DNA from: Nocardiopsis gilva YIM 90087
GTDB lineage: Bacteria > Actinomycetota > Actinomycetes > Streptosporangiales > Streptosporangiaceae
Length of the DNA: 64,000 bases
Reading direction: 5' to 3'
NCBI RefSeq assembly: GCF_002263495.1
Contig: NZ_CP022753.1
Coordinates: 682,001-746,000 of the forward strand
Shown: piece by piece, positions 1 to 7,924 of the stretch
How positions within the stretch are numbered: position 1 is the stretch's first letter
How the letters are laid out: each line of letters opens with the position of its first letter
The notes under the pieces: model-generated
Seen by the model: only the letters and a program-made list of their open reading frames with translations
Told to the model about the DNA's origin: nothing
The model's database searches: none
Made by a program: the position numbers and the translations under genes

Positions 1-646
1 AGCGGCGCTGGGTGCCCTCGCCGTAGACGGTGATGGGTTCGTTGTTGAGTGCTTGGGAGACGAAGCGGGGCACGACCATGCCGTAGCGCCCGGTCTGACG
101 GGGGCCGACGATGTTGAAGAACCGGGTGATGACGCAGGGGATGCCGGACTGCTCGCCGTAGATATGGGCGACGAGCTCGTCGAGGCCCTTGGCGGCGGCG
201 TACGACCAGCGGCTCTTCAGTGGTGACCCGAGGACACGGTCGGCGTCCTCGGTGAGGCCGTCGGCGTCGTTCTTGCCGTAGACCTCACTGGTCGAGGCGA
301 CCATGAAGCGGGCGCCGTGCGAGACCGCGGCTTCGACCACGTTCTCGGTGCCGTGCAGGTTGGTGTGGAGAGATCGCAGCGGGTTGTCCACAATCGTGTG
401 GACGCCGACCGCCGCGGCGAGATGGAAGACGGTGTCGCTGCCCGCGATCACATCACTGACCAGACTCTGATCCAGGATCGAGCCCTTGACCAGCTCGAAC
501 GATGTGTTCTGGGCAACCTGTTCGAGATTGGACTCCGATCCGGTGGACAAATCGTCCAGGACGGTGACCTCATGCCCGTGGGCGATGAGGTAATCGCAGA
601 GATGAGAACCGATGAAGCCGGCACCGCCGGTCACAACAGCCTTCAA
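1..646 (-). CDS. NAD-dependent sugar-nucleotide epimerase/dehydratase (extended SDR), 3' end outside window
   Basis: This is an extended short-chain dehydrogenase of the kind that oxidises a nucleotide sugar at C4 and then epimerises, dehydrates or decarboxylates it. I choose a TTG start at 646 behind GGAGG. The protein opens with LKAVVTGGAGFIGSH, the Rossmann GxxGxxG signature. STSEVYG lies near residues 118-124 and the catalytic YAAAK near 149-153. About 215 residues are visible, and family members are usually 310-340 long, so the substrate-binding third is missing. The product therefore cannot be named. It is the last gene of a leftward series behind WbqC and PIG-L genes. Work on a surface or secreted glycan is an inference from these neighbours. 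Confidence 0.88.
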   Translation of the reverse strand, partial: MKAVVTGGAGFIGSHLCDYLIAHGHEVTVLDDLSTGSESNLEQVAQNTSFELVKGSILDQSLVSDVIAGSDTVFHLAAAVGVHTIVDNPLRSLHTNLHGTENVVEAAVSHGARFMVASTSEVYGKNDADGLTEDADRVLGSPLKSRWSYAAAKGLDELVAHIYGEQSGIPCVITRFFNIVGPRQTGRYGMVVPRFVSQALNNEPITVYGEGTQRR

Positions 647-736
647 CGTTGCCTCCCCCTCCAAGGGTGCGGTTGTACATAGCTGATTCGGATTGCGTGC
701 GGTGAACTGGGACGGGAAACACGGGGGCCTCGGCGC

Positions 737-1450
737 TCAGGCAAGCCAGCGCAGGGCGTGGTAGCCCTCGGCCAGTGCGACTCCGCTCTGCATCCCGCGC
801 AGGGCGGCCAGACTCCGGAGCGTGAGCTCCGACCGGGTGTGCGGATGGTCGTGGATCTGGGTGCCGTACAGGCGCATGCCGGCGATCTTCGCGTCGAGGT
901 CGTGTTCCGCCAGTTCGACGAGGAGGTTCGGTGAGGCGGACGCCTCGTACCTCCACTGGTCGGCGGCCTCCTCGTAGGCGAGCACCACGTCGGGGTGGTG
1001 CCGCAGGGCGTTATTGGACGGGCGCAGGGCCGTGTGTACGGCCTCCGCGGTGACTTGGTGATCCTGGTTGTAGCTGGTCCGATGGGGGGCGAGTACCACC
1101 GTCGGCTTGAGGTTCGCGATGGACAGCGGGCTCTGCCGCTCGATCGCGTTGCACAGCTCGAAGCGGGGCACCTGGTCGAGCTTGAGGTGGTACTCGTCGC
1201 CGGGAAAGGCGACGTGCCAGTCGTCCCAGCGGAAGTAGTCGGCGACCTCCTTGATCTCGGCGTACCGCTCGTGGGCGGTGGAGAAGCCCTTGGGTGACAG
1301 GTCGGCGGTGTCGCCAACGGTGAGGAACTGGATGAAGACGTGGGCACCGGCAGCCTTGGCTTTGTGCATCAGCCCGCCGCAGCCGAGCGTTTCGTCGTCG
1401 GGGTGGGGGGCGAAGATGAGGATGCGCTGCTCGGACCAGTTGATCGTCAT
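737..1450 (-). CDS. PIG-L family deacetylase (LmbE-like)
   Basis: The 237-residue protein belongs to the zinc-dependent PIG-L/LmbE family, whose members remove N-acetyl groups from GlcNAc-containing sugars or sugar lipids. The metal-binding motif HPDDE is at residues 16-20 in the context IFAPHPDDETLGCGG. The partner histidine segment YNQDHQVTAEAV lies in the middle of the protein, as expected. It lacks a signal peptide, so it should act in the cytoplasm. It lies 124 bp downstream of the WbqC gene and 90 bp upstream of the SDR gene on the same strand, which suggests one operon. Mycothiol and bacillithiol deacetylases are in the same family, but this sugar-gene context favours a glycan substrate. 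The actual substrate is unknown. Confidence 0.85.
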   Translation of the reverse strand: MTINWSEQRILIFAPHPDDETLGCGGLMHKAKAAGAHVFIQFLTVGDTADLSPKGFSTAHERYAEIKEVADYFRWDDWHVAFPGDEYHLKLDQVPRFELCNAIERQSPLSIANLKPTVVLAPHRTSYNQDHQVTAEAVHTALRPSNNALRHHPDVVLAYEEAADQWRYEASASPNLLVELAEHDLDAKIAGMRLYGTQIHDHPHTRSELTLRSLAALRGMQSGVALAEGYHALRWLA

Positions 1451-1574
1451 GCCATGTCCTTCGAAAACGGGGGATTATCTAGGCAGTACGGCAGTGAGCA
1501 CGGTGCAGATCACTCCACCTGGTCATAGAAGACGTCCACGCAGGTGTGATGGTTGGCACACCGGGTTGTTCCGG

Positions 1575-2291
1575 TCAGGCCCCGGCGGTGGGGGCGCGTG
1601 CCGCGCGGAGCAGCCCGAGGCCGTCGGGACCGACGTTGAGAAGCAGGTCCAGGGCGGCCACGCGGGGCAGGAACTCGCCCTTGCCCCGGGCGGGTTGCGG
1701 GTATTCCGGGTGCTGGAAGTTCTGCCATTCGACCTCGATTCCGTACTTCTGGAAGAGGCCCTGGTCGACGTAGTCGCGGGCGCCGTCGCCGGAGAGCATC
1801 ACGTCGGCGCCGACCTTCGCGCAGATCTGTGCCAGCAGCTCGGACTTCTGACCGGGGAAGTCGCCGAGGTCGCTCGCGAGGACGATCGGCGTGGTGATCC
1901 CGAAGCCGGTCAGGAGGAAACGGGTGGAGGCCATCGAGAGGTCGATGAGGCGCTCCCACTCGGTGTCGTAGAGGCGCAGGAAGTCCTGGCCGAACCGGTC
2001 GAAGAACGGGGCTCCGCGGTAGCAGTGCTCCGCCAGTGTGCGGCGGTGTTTCTCCTGCCACTTCTGATCGTTGTTGATCAGTTTGTCCATGATTCTGTCG
2101 TTCCGGTTTCCTTGGATAACCGGGACGGAGAGCAGTACTGGACCGCTCTTCGAGGCGACGTAGTTGCGATTCTGCCAACCTCGGCGCTCGTACTGAACAT
2201 GATCGAGTACGACAAAAAGGTCACATCGATCGATTTTGTCGATGAGGCCCAGCCAGGGCAAGTAATGCGGCTGGTGCATGGCGACGCGCAC
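1575..2291 (-). CDS. WbqC family protein
   Basis: This is a 238-residue WbqC-like protein. The family is found in O-antigen and other glycan clusters and in some natural-product loci, and its reaction is not settled. The N-terminus MRVAMHQPHYLPWLGLIDK carries the family hallmark HQPxYLPWxG, and LDHVQYERRGWQNRN is also typical. An upstream ATG at 2321 is open, but I prefer the GTG at 2291 because GAGAGGAA sits 5-7 bases before it and because homologues start just before the HQP motif. It heads the leftward WbqC, PIG-L, SDR series and is divergent from the glycosyltransferase gene at 2641. Confidence 0.85.
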   Translation of the reverse strand: MRVAMHQPHYLPWLGLIDKIDRCDLFVVLDHVQYERRGWQNRNYVASKSGPVLLSVPVIQGNRNDRIMDKLINNDQKWQEKHRRTLAEHCYRGAPFFDRFGQDFLRLYDTEWERLIDLSMASTRFLLTGFGITTPIVLASDLGDFPGQKSELLAQICAKVGADVMLSGDGARDYVDQGLFQKYGIEVEWQNFQHPEYPQPARGKGEFLPRVAALDLLLNVGPDGLGLLRAARAPTAGA

Positions 2292-2640
2292 TGCGGTTCC
2301 TCTCCGAGGCGGGGGATACACGCGCCATGGGCGCGTGCCGGCGATGGTCGGGGTCGGTCCTGGTCGAGGATCCGCCGCTGTCCTCTGTGGATCGAACTTC
2401 AGGGTGCCGGTCGTTGATCAAGTTGAAATACGAAGAAACTACGTATACGGGATGAGTGGATCCCATCCCCACTCGGTATTGCATCAACAGGACTCACTGG
2501 CCGCAAGTCCATGCATACGATTTGTGTGGCCTACATAGGTCGCGGAAGTCGGTGAACTTCCTGCTTATGGGAAACGTCATCCTAATGCTGGCTTTGTCGG
2601 TTACCGTCAGTCCGAAACTGTCCCCTCAGGAGGGTTACCG
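2292..2640. promoter_or_regulatory. Divergent intergenic region between the WbqC and glycosyltransferase genes
   Basis: This 349-bp spacer is visibly richer in A/T than the flanking genes and must hold both divergent promoters. TTGAAA followed after 15 bases by TATACG (about 2422-2448) is a possible rightward promoter with short spacing. An imperfect dyad, GAGTGG and CCACTC with 9 bases between, lies at 2454-2474. AGGAGGG just before 2641 is the ribosome site of the glycosyltransferase. No gene is seen here. Confidence 0.4.
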
Positions 2641-4215
2641 GTGCGTACCGCCCGTTTCATAGGGAGTTGGGTCGCAGGGCTGCTCGCCCTCACCCTCGCT
2701 GTGACAATGTTCATCAACTGGCTGCAGTTCGTCTTATCCTCGGGCACGGCGGGGCCCACCCCTCTCTTCCTGTGGATGGCCCTCGGCGTGAACCTCTTCG
2801 TGTGGACCGTCATCGGTGGCGTCCGCCTTGGTGACGACGGTGTGCGCGCACTGCTCGCGAGGAGGGCCGTACCCGAGAGGCGAGGCGCACATGCCGGTGC
2901 CGCCGGTGGCGGAAGAGCGCCCAGTGACGAGCGTGCGCTGGTCCGTCAGCAGGCAGTGAGAGGCGCGGGCGGCGGCGGCAGTGGGTCCGCGGTCGGCACG
3001 GTCACCGTGACCGGTGGGGATGACGCCGACGGCGGACCGGCGGCCGGCACCGGGATCGCGGCCGTGGGGGCGACCGGGATCGACCAGATCACCCTCGCGG
3101 TCATCATCCCGGCGCACAACGAGGAACCGGTGATCGACGGGGCCATCAAGTCGGCGCTGCGGCTGTTCAACCGCTGGGACATCTATGTGGTCTCGGACAG
3201 CTCGAAGGACGCCACGGCCGATATTGCGGCCGAAACCGGTGTCAACGTCCTGGAGCTGCTCACCAACCGCGGCAAGGCCGGGGCGATTGAAGCAGTGATC
3301 CAGGAATTCGACCTAACCGAAAACTACGACGGCGTCGTCATCCTCGACGCCGACACCGAGCTCGACGAGAAGTACGTCTCGGGGGCGCGCAAGCAGCTCA
3401 GCGACCCCTCGGTCGCCGCTGTGGCCGGGTTCGTGGTGGCGGAGTGGAAGCCGAAGGAGCGCACCCTGATCGGTCGGCTCATTTCGGCGTACCGGGACCG
3501 GCTCTACTGGCTCCTCCAGTACCTGCTCCGCTTCGGCCAGACGTGGCGGCACACCAGCTGCACCTTCATCGTCCCGGGATTTGCCAGCGTGTACCGGAGC
3601 TCGGTGCTCAAGCAGCTCGACATCAACCCCAAGGGGCTGGTCATCGAGGACTTCAACATGACGTTCGAGGTGCACCACCGGCACCTCGGCCGGATCTCGA
3701 TGAACCCCAACACCAAGGCCTACTGCCAGGATCCCTTCACCATCGGCGACTACATCAAGCAGGTGCGGCGCTGGACGCTGGGCTTCTGGCAGACGGTGCG
3801 GCGGCACGGGGTGTGGCCGAGCCTGTTCTGGTTCGCGCTGTTCTTCTACATCCTGGAGGTGCTGTTCGTCGCGGTCATGCTGATCATCATGGCCGGGCTC
3901 GCGCTCTTCACGCTGGTGCCGGAGGTCACCGGTGACGCGGTGCTCTCGCTCGGGTTCTACTCGACGGGCTACGAGGCGGTGACGGCGGTCCTGCCGCTGA
4001 CCGCGATCGCGGTGGGGATGTTCGTCCCGGACTACGTCCTGACCTGCGTCATGGCCACGATCCGGCGGAGGCCGAGCTACCTCATCTATGGACTCTTCTT
4101 CCTGCCGATGCGGCTCATCGACTCCTATCTGACGCTGCGCACCATCCCGCAGGCCTGGACCGCGACGTCCGACGGCCGGTGGAGCAGCCCCACCCGGGCG
4201 TCCGGCTCTCTGTAG
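2641..4215 (+). CDS. Family 2 glycosyltransferase, membrane-bound processive type
   Basis: The 524-residue protein resembles processive GT2 enzymes (cellulose, hyaluronan or poly-GlcNAc synthase type) that polymerise a sugar while passing the chain through the membrane. Two N-terminal membrane segments (about 7-28 and 42-62) are followed by a Gly/Ala/Arg-rich linker to about residue 140. The GT-A domain then shows VIIPAHNEE, VVSDSS, the DAD metal motif near 236, IEDFNM near 334 and QVRRW near 373-377. This is the D, DxD, ED, QxxRW set of processive enzymes. Several membrane segments follow. The start is GTG behind AGGAGGG. The acceptor and sugar are unknown. It is divergent from the WbqC operon and probably belongs to the same glycan locus. 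Confidence 0.85.
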   Translation: MRTARFIGSWVAGLLALTLAVTMFINWLQFVLSSGTAGPTPLFLWMALGVNLFVWTVIGGVRLGDDGVRALLARRAVPERRGAHAGAAGGGRAPSDERALVRQQAVRGAGGGGSGSAVGTVTVTGGDDADGGPAAGTGIAAVGATGIDQITLAVIIPAHNEEPVIDGAIKSALRLFNRWDIYVVSDSSKDATADIAAETGVNVLELLTNRGKAGAIEAVIQEFDLTENYDGVVILDADTELDEKYVSGARKQLSDPSVAAVAGFVVAEWKPKERTLIGRLISAYRDRLYWLLQYLLRFGQTWRHTSCTFIVPGFASVYRSSVLKQLDINPKGLVIEDFNMTFEVHHRHLGRISMNPNTKAYCQDPFTIGDYIKQVRRWTLGFWQTVRRHGVWPSLFWFALFFYILEVLFVAVMLIIMAGLALFTLVPEVTGDAVLSLGFYSTGYEAVTAVLPLTAIAVGMFVPDYVLTCVMATIRRRPSYLIYGLFFLPMRLIDSYLTLRTIPQAWTATSDGRWSSPTRASGSL

Positions 4216-4258
4216 TCCGGGAGAAGCCGTAGCCCGGGAGAAGCCGTAGCCCGAGAGA
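4213..4258. repeat. 17-bp tandem repeat beginning at the glycosyltransferase stop codon
   Basis: The unit TAGYCCGGGAGAAGCCG occurs at 4213-4229 and 4230-4246, with a partial third copy from 4247. The first three bases are the TAG stop of the glycosyltransferase, so each copy carries a TAG. It looks like slippage duplication of the 3' end. Confidence 0.7.
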
Positions 4259-4549
4259 GAAAGAACCCACCACCCCCGCGCCGACGCCCCCGACCCGTCT
4301 CAACCGCTGACCCTCCCGACCCCCGCCCGCCCTCCACCCACATCGTCCTCCACTCACACGGCCCTCCACTCACACCGCCCTGTCGCACCGACCACCAGCC
4401 AGAACGCCGCCATCCTCTGCAACGCGCCCCGAATGCCGACCGCTTACTACAACACGTAGTCTCGAAGGACAATGCAGTTCTCCGGGGGTGGCCACATCGC
4501 GCCACCCCCGGATCCATGTCGTTCGACCGATCGTCCTGAGGTGCCACCA
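4259..4549. other. C-rich gene-free spacer
   Basis: This spacer is strongly pyrimidine-skewed on the top strand and contains a short direct repeat, CCTCCACTCACAC, around 4350-4377. A small dyad ACTAC-N5-GTAGT at 4446-4460 lies upstream of the DUF3817 gene and could be its regulatory site. No coding region is supported. Confidence 0.4.
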
Positions 4550-4966
4550 GTGGATAAGAAGCGTCTGCCCTTCACGCTGTACCGCGTGTTGGCGTATGTG
4601 ACGGGTGTTCTCCTGCTGCTGCTGACGTTCGTCGCCATGCCGGCCAAGTACCTGATCGGTGAAGCCGCGCGGTTCTCGCTGGTGGCGGCCCCGGCCGGAA
4701 TGGAGCAGTGGTTCGGAGACGACACCGTGCTGATGAAGCTGGTGGCGCTCCCGCACGGCTACATCTACATGCTCTACGTGCTCGTCGTGGTCTGGCTCGC
4801 CATGGACCGCCGCTGGAGTGCGGGCCGCACGGTCGGCGTGGCCTTGGCCGGAACGATCCCGTTCCTGGGGCTCATCCTGGAGCACCGCCTGGCCAAGGCG
4901 GAGAAAGCCGCGATGGACGCCGAGGCGGCGTCGGCCGGTCAGGAAGCGGCCGCGGCCGAGCGCTGA
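4550..4966 (+). CDS. DUF3817 family integral membrane protein
   Basis: This small membrane protein (138 residues) fits the actinobacterial DUF3817 family, whose function is unknown. I place the start at GTG 4550 because TGAGGTG precedes it and the protein then opens with MDKKRLPFTLYRVLAYV, as in relatives. An upstream GTG would add about 26 proline-rich residues. Three membrane segments are visible at about 10-28, 60-80 and 85-105. The family's histidine is in ALPHGYIYMLYV. The C-terminus is a charged, alanine-rich tail. Its last 28 bp overlap the 3' end of the convergent SURF1 gene. Confidence 0.8.
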   Translation: MDKKRLPFTLYRVLAYVTGVLLLLLTFVAMPAKYLIGEAARFSLVAAPAGMEQWFGDDTVLMKLVALPHGYIYMLYVLVVVWLAMDRRWSAGRTVGVALAGTIPFLGLILEHRLAKAEKAAMDAEAASAGQEAAAAER

Positions 4967-5778
4967 GCCTCGGACTCCGCCTCGCCTCCGTCATCCGCCG
5001 AGCCGTCGCCCCGCTGGCGGTCGGCCCCGACCTCGCGACGCATCAGCGAAACCCAGAACACGATGGCGGCGATACCGAAGATCACCCACTGGGCGGCGTA
5101 GCTGAGGCTCCGCCAGTTCCAGATGATCTCCTTCGGCGGGCTCGGCGGGGGGATCACCTCGGCTTGGGGAGCCGAGGAGGTCGCGGGCGGATCCGCCGGG
5201 TCCTGCTCGGCCATGGTGAGGTACCCCTCGTAGAGCCGGTAGGGCCACTCGTTCACCAGCACGGCCGTGGAGATCCGGTCGATCTGCCCCTCCGGAACCG
5301 TCAACGGGACGTAGCCGTCCTCCGCCGACTGCGGAGGACGCAGCCAGCCGGTGACGGTGACCTTACCCTCGGGCGGAGCGGGCATTTCGTCGACCTTGTC
5401 GACGTCCTCGGCGTGGATCCAGCCACGATTCACCGCGACCGCGACGCCATCGTCCGTGACCAGCGGGAAGACGACGTAGTAGCCTTCCTCCCCATCGGGC
5501 GACAACGCGGGCGCCAACCGCCGCGCGTCGGCGTCGTAGGTGCCGCGAGCGGTGACCGCACGGTTCGCGTCATCGTCGGGCATGTAGTCGCCGGGCTGGA
5601 GGACGGTCTGCAACCGCGCGGCGTCGTCGAGGTCCTGCAGCGGGTTGGTGATCACTTCCCGCGAGGGCTCCTGCGCTCGGACGTACTGCCAATAACCCAG
5701 GCCAAAGCAGGAAACGGCGACGACCACGGCGGCCAGGTGGATGCCGATCCATCGAGGTTGCAACAGCGGGAAACGCAC
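4939..5778 (-). CDS. SURF1 family cytochrome oxidase assembly protein
   Basis: The 279-residue protein has the SURF1/Shy1 layout. A membrane helix at about 12-30 (IGIHLAAVVVAVSCFGLGYWQ) is followed by a large extracytoplasmic domain, a second helix at about 237-256, and a charged cytoplasmic tail. Family signatures include GYWQ, RGTYD, YYVVFPL and VNRGWI. SURF1 helps assemble the haem a site of aa3-type cytochrome c oxidase. A proline-rich stretch lies before the second helix. No oxidase genes are in view. The 3' end overlaps the convergent DUF3817 gene. Confidence 0.9.
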   Translation of the reverse strand: MRFPLLQPRWIGIHLAAVVVAVSCFGLGYWQYVRAQEPSREVITNPLQDLDDAARLQTVLQPGDYMPDDDANRAVTARGTYDADARRLAPALSPDGEEGYYVVFPLVTDDGVAVAVNRGWIHAEDVDKVDEMPAPPEGKVTVTGWLRPPQSAEDGYVPLTVPEGQIDRISTAVLVNEWPYRLYEGYLTMAEQDPADPPATSSAPQAEVIPPPSPPKEIIWNWRSLSYAAQWVIFGIAAIVFWVSLMRREVGADRQRGDGSADDGGEAESEAQRSAAAAS

Positions 5779-5904
5779 CTTCCCAGGTTATGTCCGGCTC
5801 GGCGGGCGGCTGCCATGACCCCCGTTTGACGATCGGCTTGCAACCTTGGTTCGTTGAAGAGCCGCGAGTGGAGATCACTTTAAGTAATTTCCTGTGACTG
5901 AGGG

Positions 5905-5933
5905 TTGTTTAGCCAGGTCGTCGTGGGTAATGT
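5905..5933 (+). promoter_or_regulatory. Candidate promoter of the two-hairpin RNA
   Basis: TTGTTT at 5905-5910 is followed after exactly 17 bases by TAATGT at 5928-5933. This fits a -35 element and an actinobacterial TANNNT -10 element. Transcription would start near 5940 and run into the hairpins and terminator described next. Initiation here is inferred from spacing only. Confidence 0.4.
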
Positions 5934-5941
5934 ACGTACTA

Positions 5942-6083
5942 GCGCGAGAGAGAAATCACTGAAATCGTGCTACGCGAGCTTTCACAGGTCGCGACTCCAG
6001 GGGGGAGGAGTCGGCGACCGTTCCCAAGCGAGGGCCGCCGCCGTGATTTTGAGGGGGGACACGGTGGCGGCCCTCGCATTTTT
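5942..6083 (+). ncRNA. Candidate small RNA or leader with two hairpins with G6 loops, ending in a terminator
   Basis: Two strong hairpins stand in a 414-bp gap. Hairpin 1 pairs 5987-5998 with 6007-6019 (one bulge) around the loop AGGGGGGA. Hairpin 2 pairs 6028-6045 with 6060-6077 (18 pairs, one G-U) around a 14-base loop that also holds GGGGGG, and is followed by ATTTTTG. On the top strand this reads as a promoter, two hairpins and an intrinsic terminator. On the bottom strand both loops are C6 runs, the hallmark of the actinobacterial 6C RNA family, but no T-run follows there. It could be a free sRNA, a leader of the gene at 6193, or a 6C relative on the minus strand. The structure is certain and the transcript is inferred. 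Confidence 0.5.
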
Positions 6084-6192
6084 GTGTGCGCAGGCCCGAA
6101 ACGGTCGCGCGGGCGCGGCGCGCGGTCTGGCCGTGCCGGTTGTCGTAGCCCCGTCCTAGGATGCGCGGACAGTCGAGGAGAGGAGCGGTGGC

Positions 6193-6780
6193 ATGCACGA
6201 CCATCCGGATCTGGGCCCGGCCGCGCGCCGGATGAACGACGTGGTCGCGGGGATCCCCGACGGGAAGCTCTCAGCGCCGACCCCGTGTACCGACACCTCC
6301 GTGGGTGACCTGCTCGACCACGTGATGGGGCTGGCGCTCGGCTTGCGGCGGGCGGCCGAGAAGACCGGGTCGTCTGCGGACGACCCGCCTCCGGCGCCCT
6401 CGGCCGCGAACCTGCCGTCCGACTGGCGCGAGGTCCTGGCCCGGCGGCTCGACGACCTTGCGACAGCGTGGCGGGCCCCCGAGGCCTGGCAGGGCGCCAC
6501 GGAGGCCGGGGGCGTCGAGCTCTCCGGGCAGGAGGCGGGGATCGTCGCTCTGGACGAGCTGGTCCTGCACGGCTGGGACCTTGCCCGCGCCACCGGCCAG
6601 TCCTACGCGTGCGACCCCGCGGACGCCGAGGCCTGCCTCGCCTTCGTGGCGAATGTGCCCGAGGACCCGCAGGCGCGCGAGGGCCTGTTCGGGCCGGTCG
6701 TCGATGTCCCGGAGGGCGCCCCGCTGTTCGACCGCCTTCTCGCACTCAGCGGCCGCGACCCGTCGTGGGCCCCCGCCTAG
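6193..6780 (+). CDS. TIGR03086 / mycothiol-dependent maleylpyruvate isomerase-like protein
   Basis: The 195-residue protein matches the TIGR03086 branch of the DinB/MDMPI helical-bundle family that is abundant in actinobacteria. The N-terminal half has the conserved pattern PTPCTDTSVGDLLDHV, including the histidine that helps bind metal. DELVLHGWDLARATGQ in the second half supplies the HGWDLA motif typical of the family. Some relatives use mycothiol as cofactor, but the reaction of this one is unknown. The start ATG lies behind GAGGAGAGGAG. It is about 110 bp downstream of the terminator of the hairpin RNA. Confidence 0.82.
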   Translation: MHDHPDLGPAARRMNDVVAGIPDGKLSAPTPCTDTSVGDLLDHVMGLALGLRRAAEKTGSSADDPPPAPSAANLPSDWREVLARRLDDLATAWRAPEAWQGATEAGGVELSGQEAGIVALDELVLHGWDLARATGQSYACDPADAEACLAFVANVPEDPQAREGLFGPVVDVPEGAPLFDRLLALSGRDPSWAPA

Positions 6781-6801
6781 CATCCGTCTTTCCCGCCCAC
6801 A

Positions 6802-7506
6802 TCAGCGGCGTGCGGGAGGCCACCCCGCTTCCGGCGTCCTCGCGCATTGGCGGCAGGAACGGGCGGACGCCGCCAGCATCGCGTGGGACGCGGCCCCCGC
6901 CGCCGCAGCCAGGGCGATCACCGGCCAGTTCGCGGACCACGGGGACACCACCGCGAGTGCCGCCGTCGCGATGGGCATCGCAGCGGCCGCGGCGGTCCCG
7001 CTCCACGCGACCGCGCGGGCCAGGCCTTCCGGTGCGGTGAACAGGCCTTCCGGAGCGCTGAAACGGCGCGCGAGTCCTCCCGTCGCGGCCAGCGCCGCCA
7101 CCGCGAGCAGGGCGGCGAGCACCGCGAGTGCGGCCAGATTCGCGGCCAGTGCCTCGGCAGCGCCCGAGGGGCGCCAGGCAGCGGCCGTCCACGCCCCGGC
7201 CCAGCAGGCGGCCAGCAGAGGAACGGTCAGCAGCACCGTCCGCGCGGTACTCCGCACCTGGGCGATCGTCAGCTCCCGCTGGCAGCTCGGCGCCAGCTCT
7301 TCGGGCGTGCCGAACTCGCGCACCGCTGCGCGGACGGCGTTCGGGTACGGGACGCCGCTAAGGGCGTGCGCCTCGACCGTGTCAGCGAGCCCGTCGCGGA
7401 TCTCGCTGACCATGCGGGCCTTCGCGCGGGTCGGCCCCCGCAGGGCGCCCGCCAGCTCCGCGGAGTGCGCCTCGACGGGGTCCAGGTGCCGGGCGGCGCC
7501 GCTCAC
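6802..7506 (-). CDS. HAAS-domain / permease-prefix type membrane protein
   Basis: This is a 234-residue protein. The N-terminal 75 residues form the helical HAAS-like domain commonly found next to PadR regulators (the pattern EIRDGLADTVEAHALSGVPYPNAVRAAVREFG). Four hydrophobic segments follow, at about 80-102, 107-130, 158-180 and 185-205. The GTG start at 7506 overlaps the PadR stop in GTGA, so the two are translationally coupled. APEGLFTAPEGL is a short internal duplication. Proteins of this type are thought to respond to or work with the PadR regulator, often at membrane stress or transporter loci. No precise function is known. Confidence 0.75.
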   Translation of the reverse strand: MSGAARHLDPVEAHSAELAGALRGPTRAKARMVSEIRDGLADTVEAHALSGVPYPNAVRAAVREFGTPEELAPSCQRELTIAQVRSTARTVLLTVPLLAACWAGAWTAAAWRPSGAAEALAANLAALAVLAALLAVAALAATGGLARRFSAPEGLFTAPEGLARAVAWSGTAAAAAMPIATAALAVVSPWSANWPVIALAAAAGAASHAMLAASARSCRQCARTPEAGWPPARR

Positions 7507-7844
7507 GTCGCGATCCCGGGCCGCGTGGCCGGGTCGAGGACGGAGCCGATCGCCGCGGTGAACCTCCGCCACGCGGCGCGCTCGTCGTCCAGGCCGCGCC
7601 GCCCGGCGTCGGTCAGCTCGTAGCAACGCCGCCGCCGCTCGCCCACCGACTCCCAGCTGCTGTGCAGGAAACCCAGCCGCTCCAGCCGCTTCAAGGCCGG
7701 ATAGATCGTCCCCGCGCGCAGTTCGAGCGCGCCTCCGCTGCGCTCCTGGACCGCGGTGATGATCGCGTACCCGTGCAGCGGGCCCGACTCCAGTGCGGCC
7801 AGCAGCAGCCCGTCGAGGTGTCCTCGCACCGTGTCCGCCTTCAT
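7503..7844 (-). CDS. PadR family transcriptional regulator
   Basis: The 113-residue winged-helix regulator has the PadR signature LDGLLLAALESGPLHGYAIITAVQERSGG at its N-terminus and GTIYPALKRLERLGFL as recognition helix and wing. It fits the short PadR-s2 subfamily, which usually represses its own operon and a neighbouring membrane protein or pump. It is co-transcribed with the HAAS-type gene (4-bp overlap) and divergent from the operon at 7925. A perfect dyad in the shared promoter is its likely operator. The ligand is unknown. Confidence 0.92.
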   Translation of the reverse strand: MKADTVRGHLDGLLLAALESGPLHGYAIITAVQERSGGALELRAGTIYPALKRLERLGFLHSSWESVGERRRRCYELTDAGRRGLDDERAAWRRFTAAIGSVLDPATRPGIAT

Positions 7845-7864
7845 GGGGGCAGCCTACCGGACGA

Positions 7865-7900
7865 TTATGTAGGCAGTGTATATATTGGCTGCCTACATAA
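7865..7900. promoter_or_regulatory. PadR-type operator: perfect 12-12-12 dyad over a divergent promoter
   Basis: TTATGTAGGCAG at 7865-7876 and its exact reverse complement CTGCCTACATAA at 7889-7900 flank a 12-base AT-rich spacer that contains TATATT, a plausible -10 element. The outer ATGT and ACAT match the core of known PadR sites. The site lies 20 bp from the PadR start and 24 bp from the GTG at 7925, so one bound regulator could shut both directions. Confidence 0.8.
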
Positions 7901-7924
7901 AAGCGACCCCTCGGAGGAGCCGAC

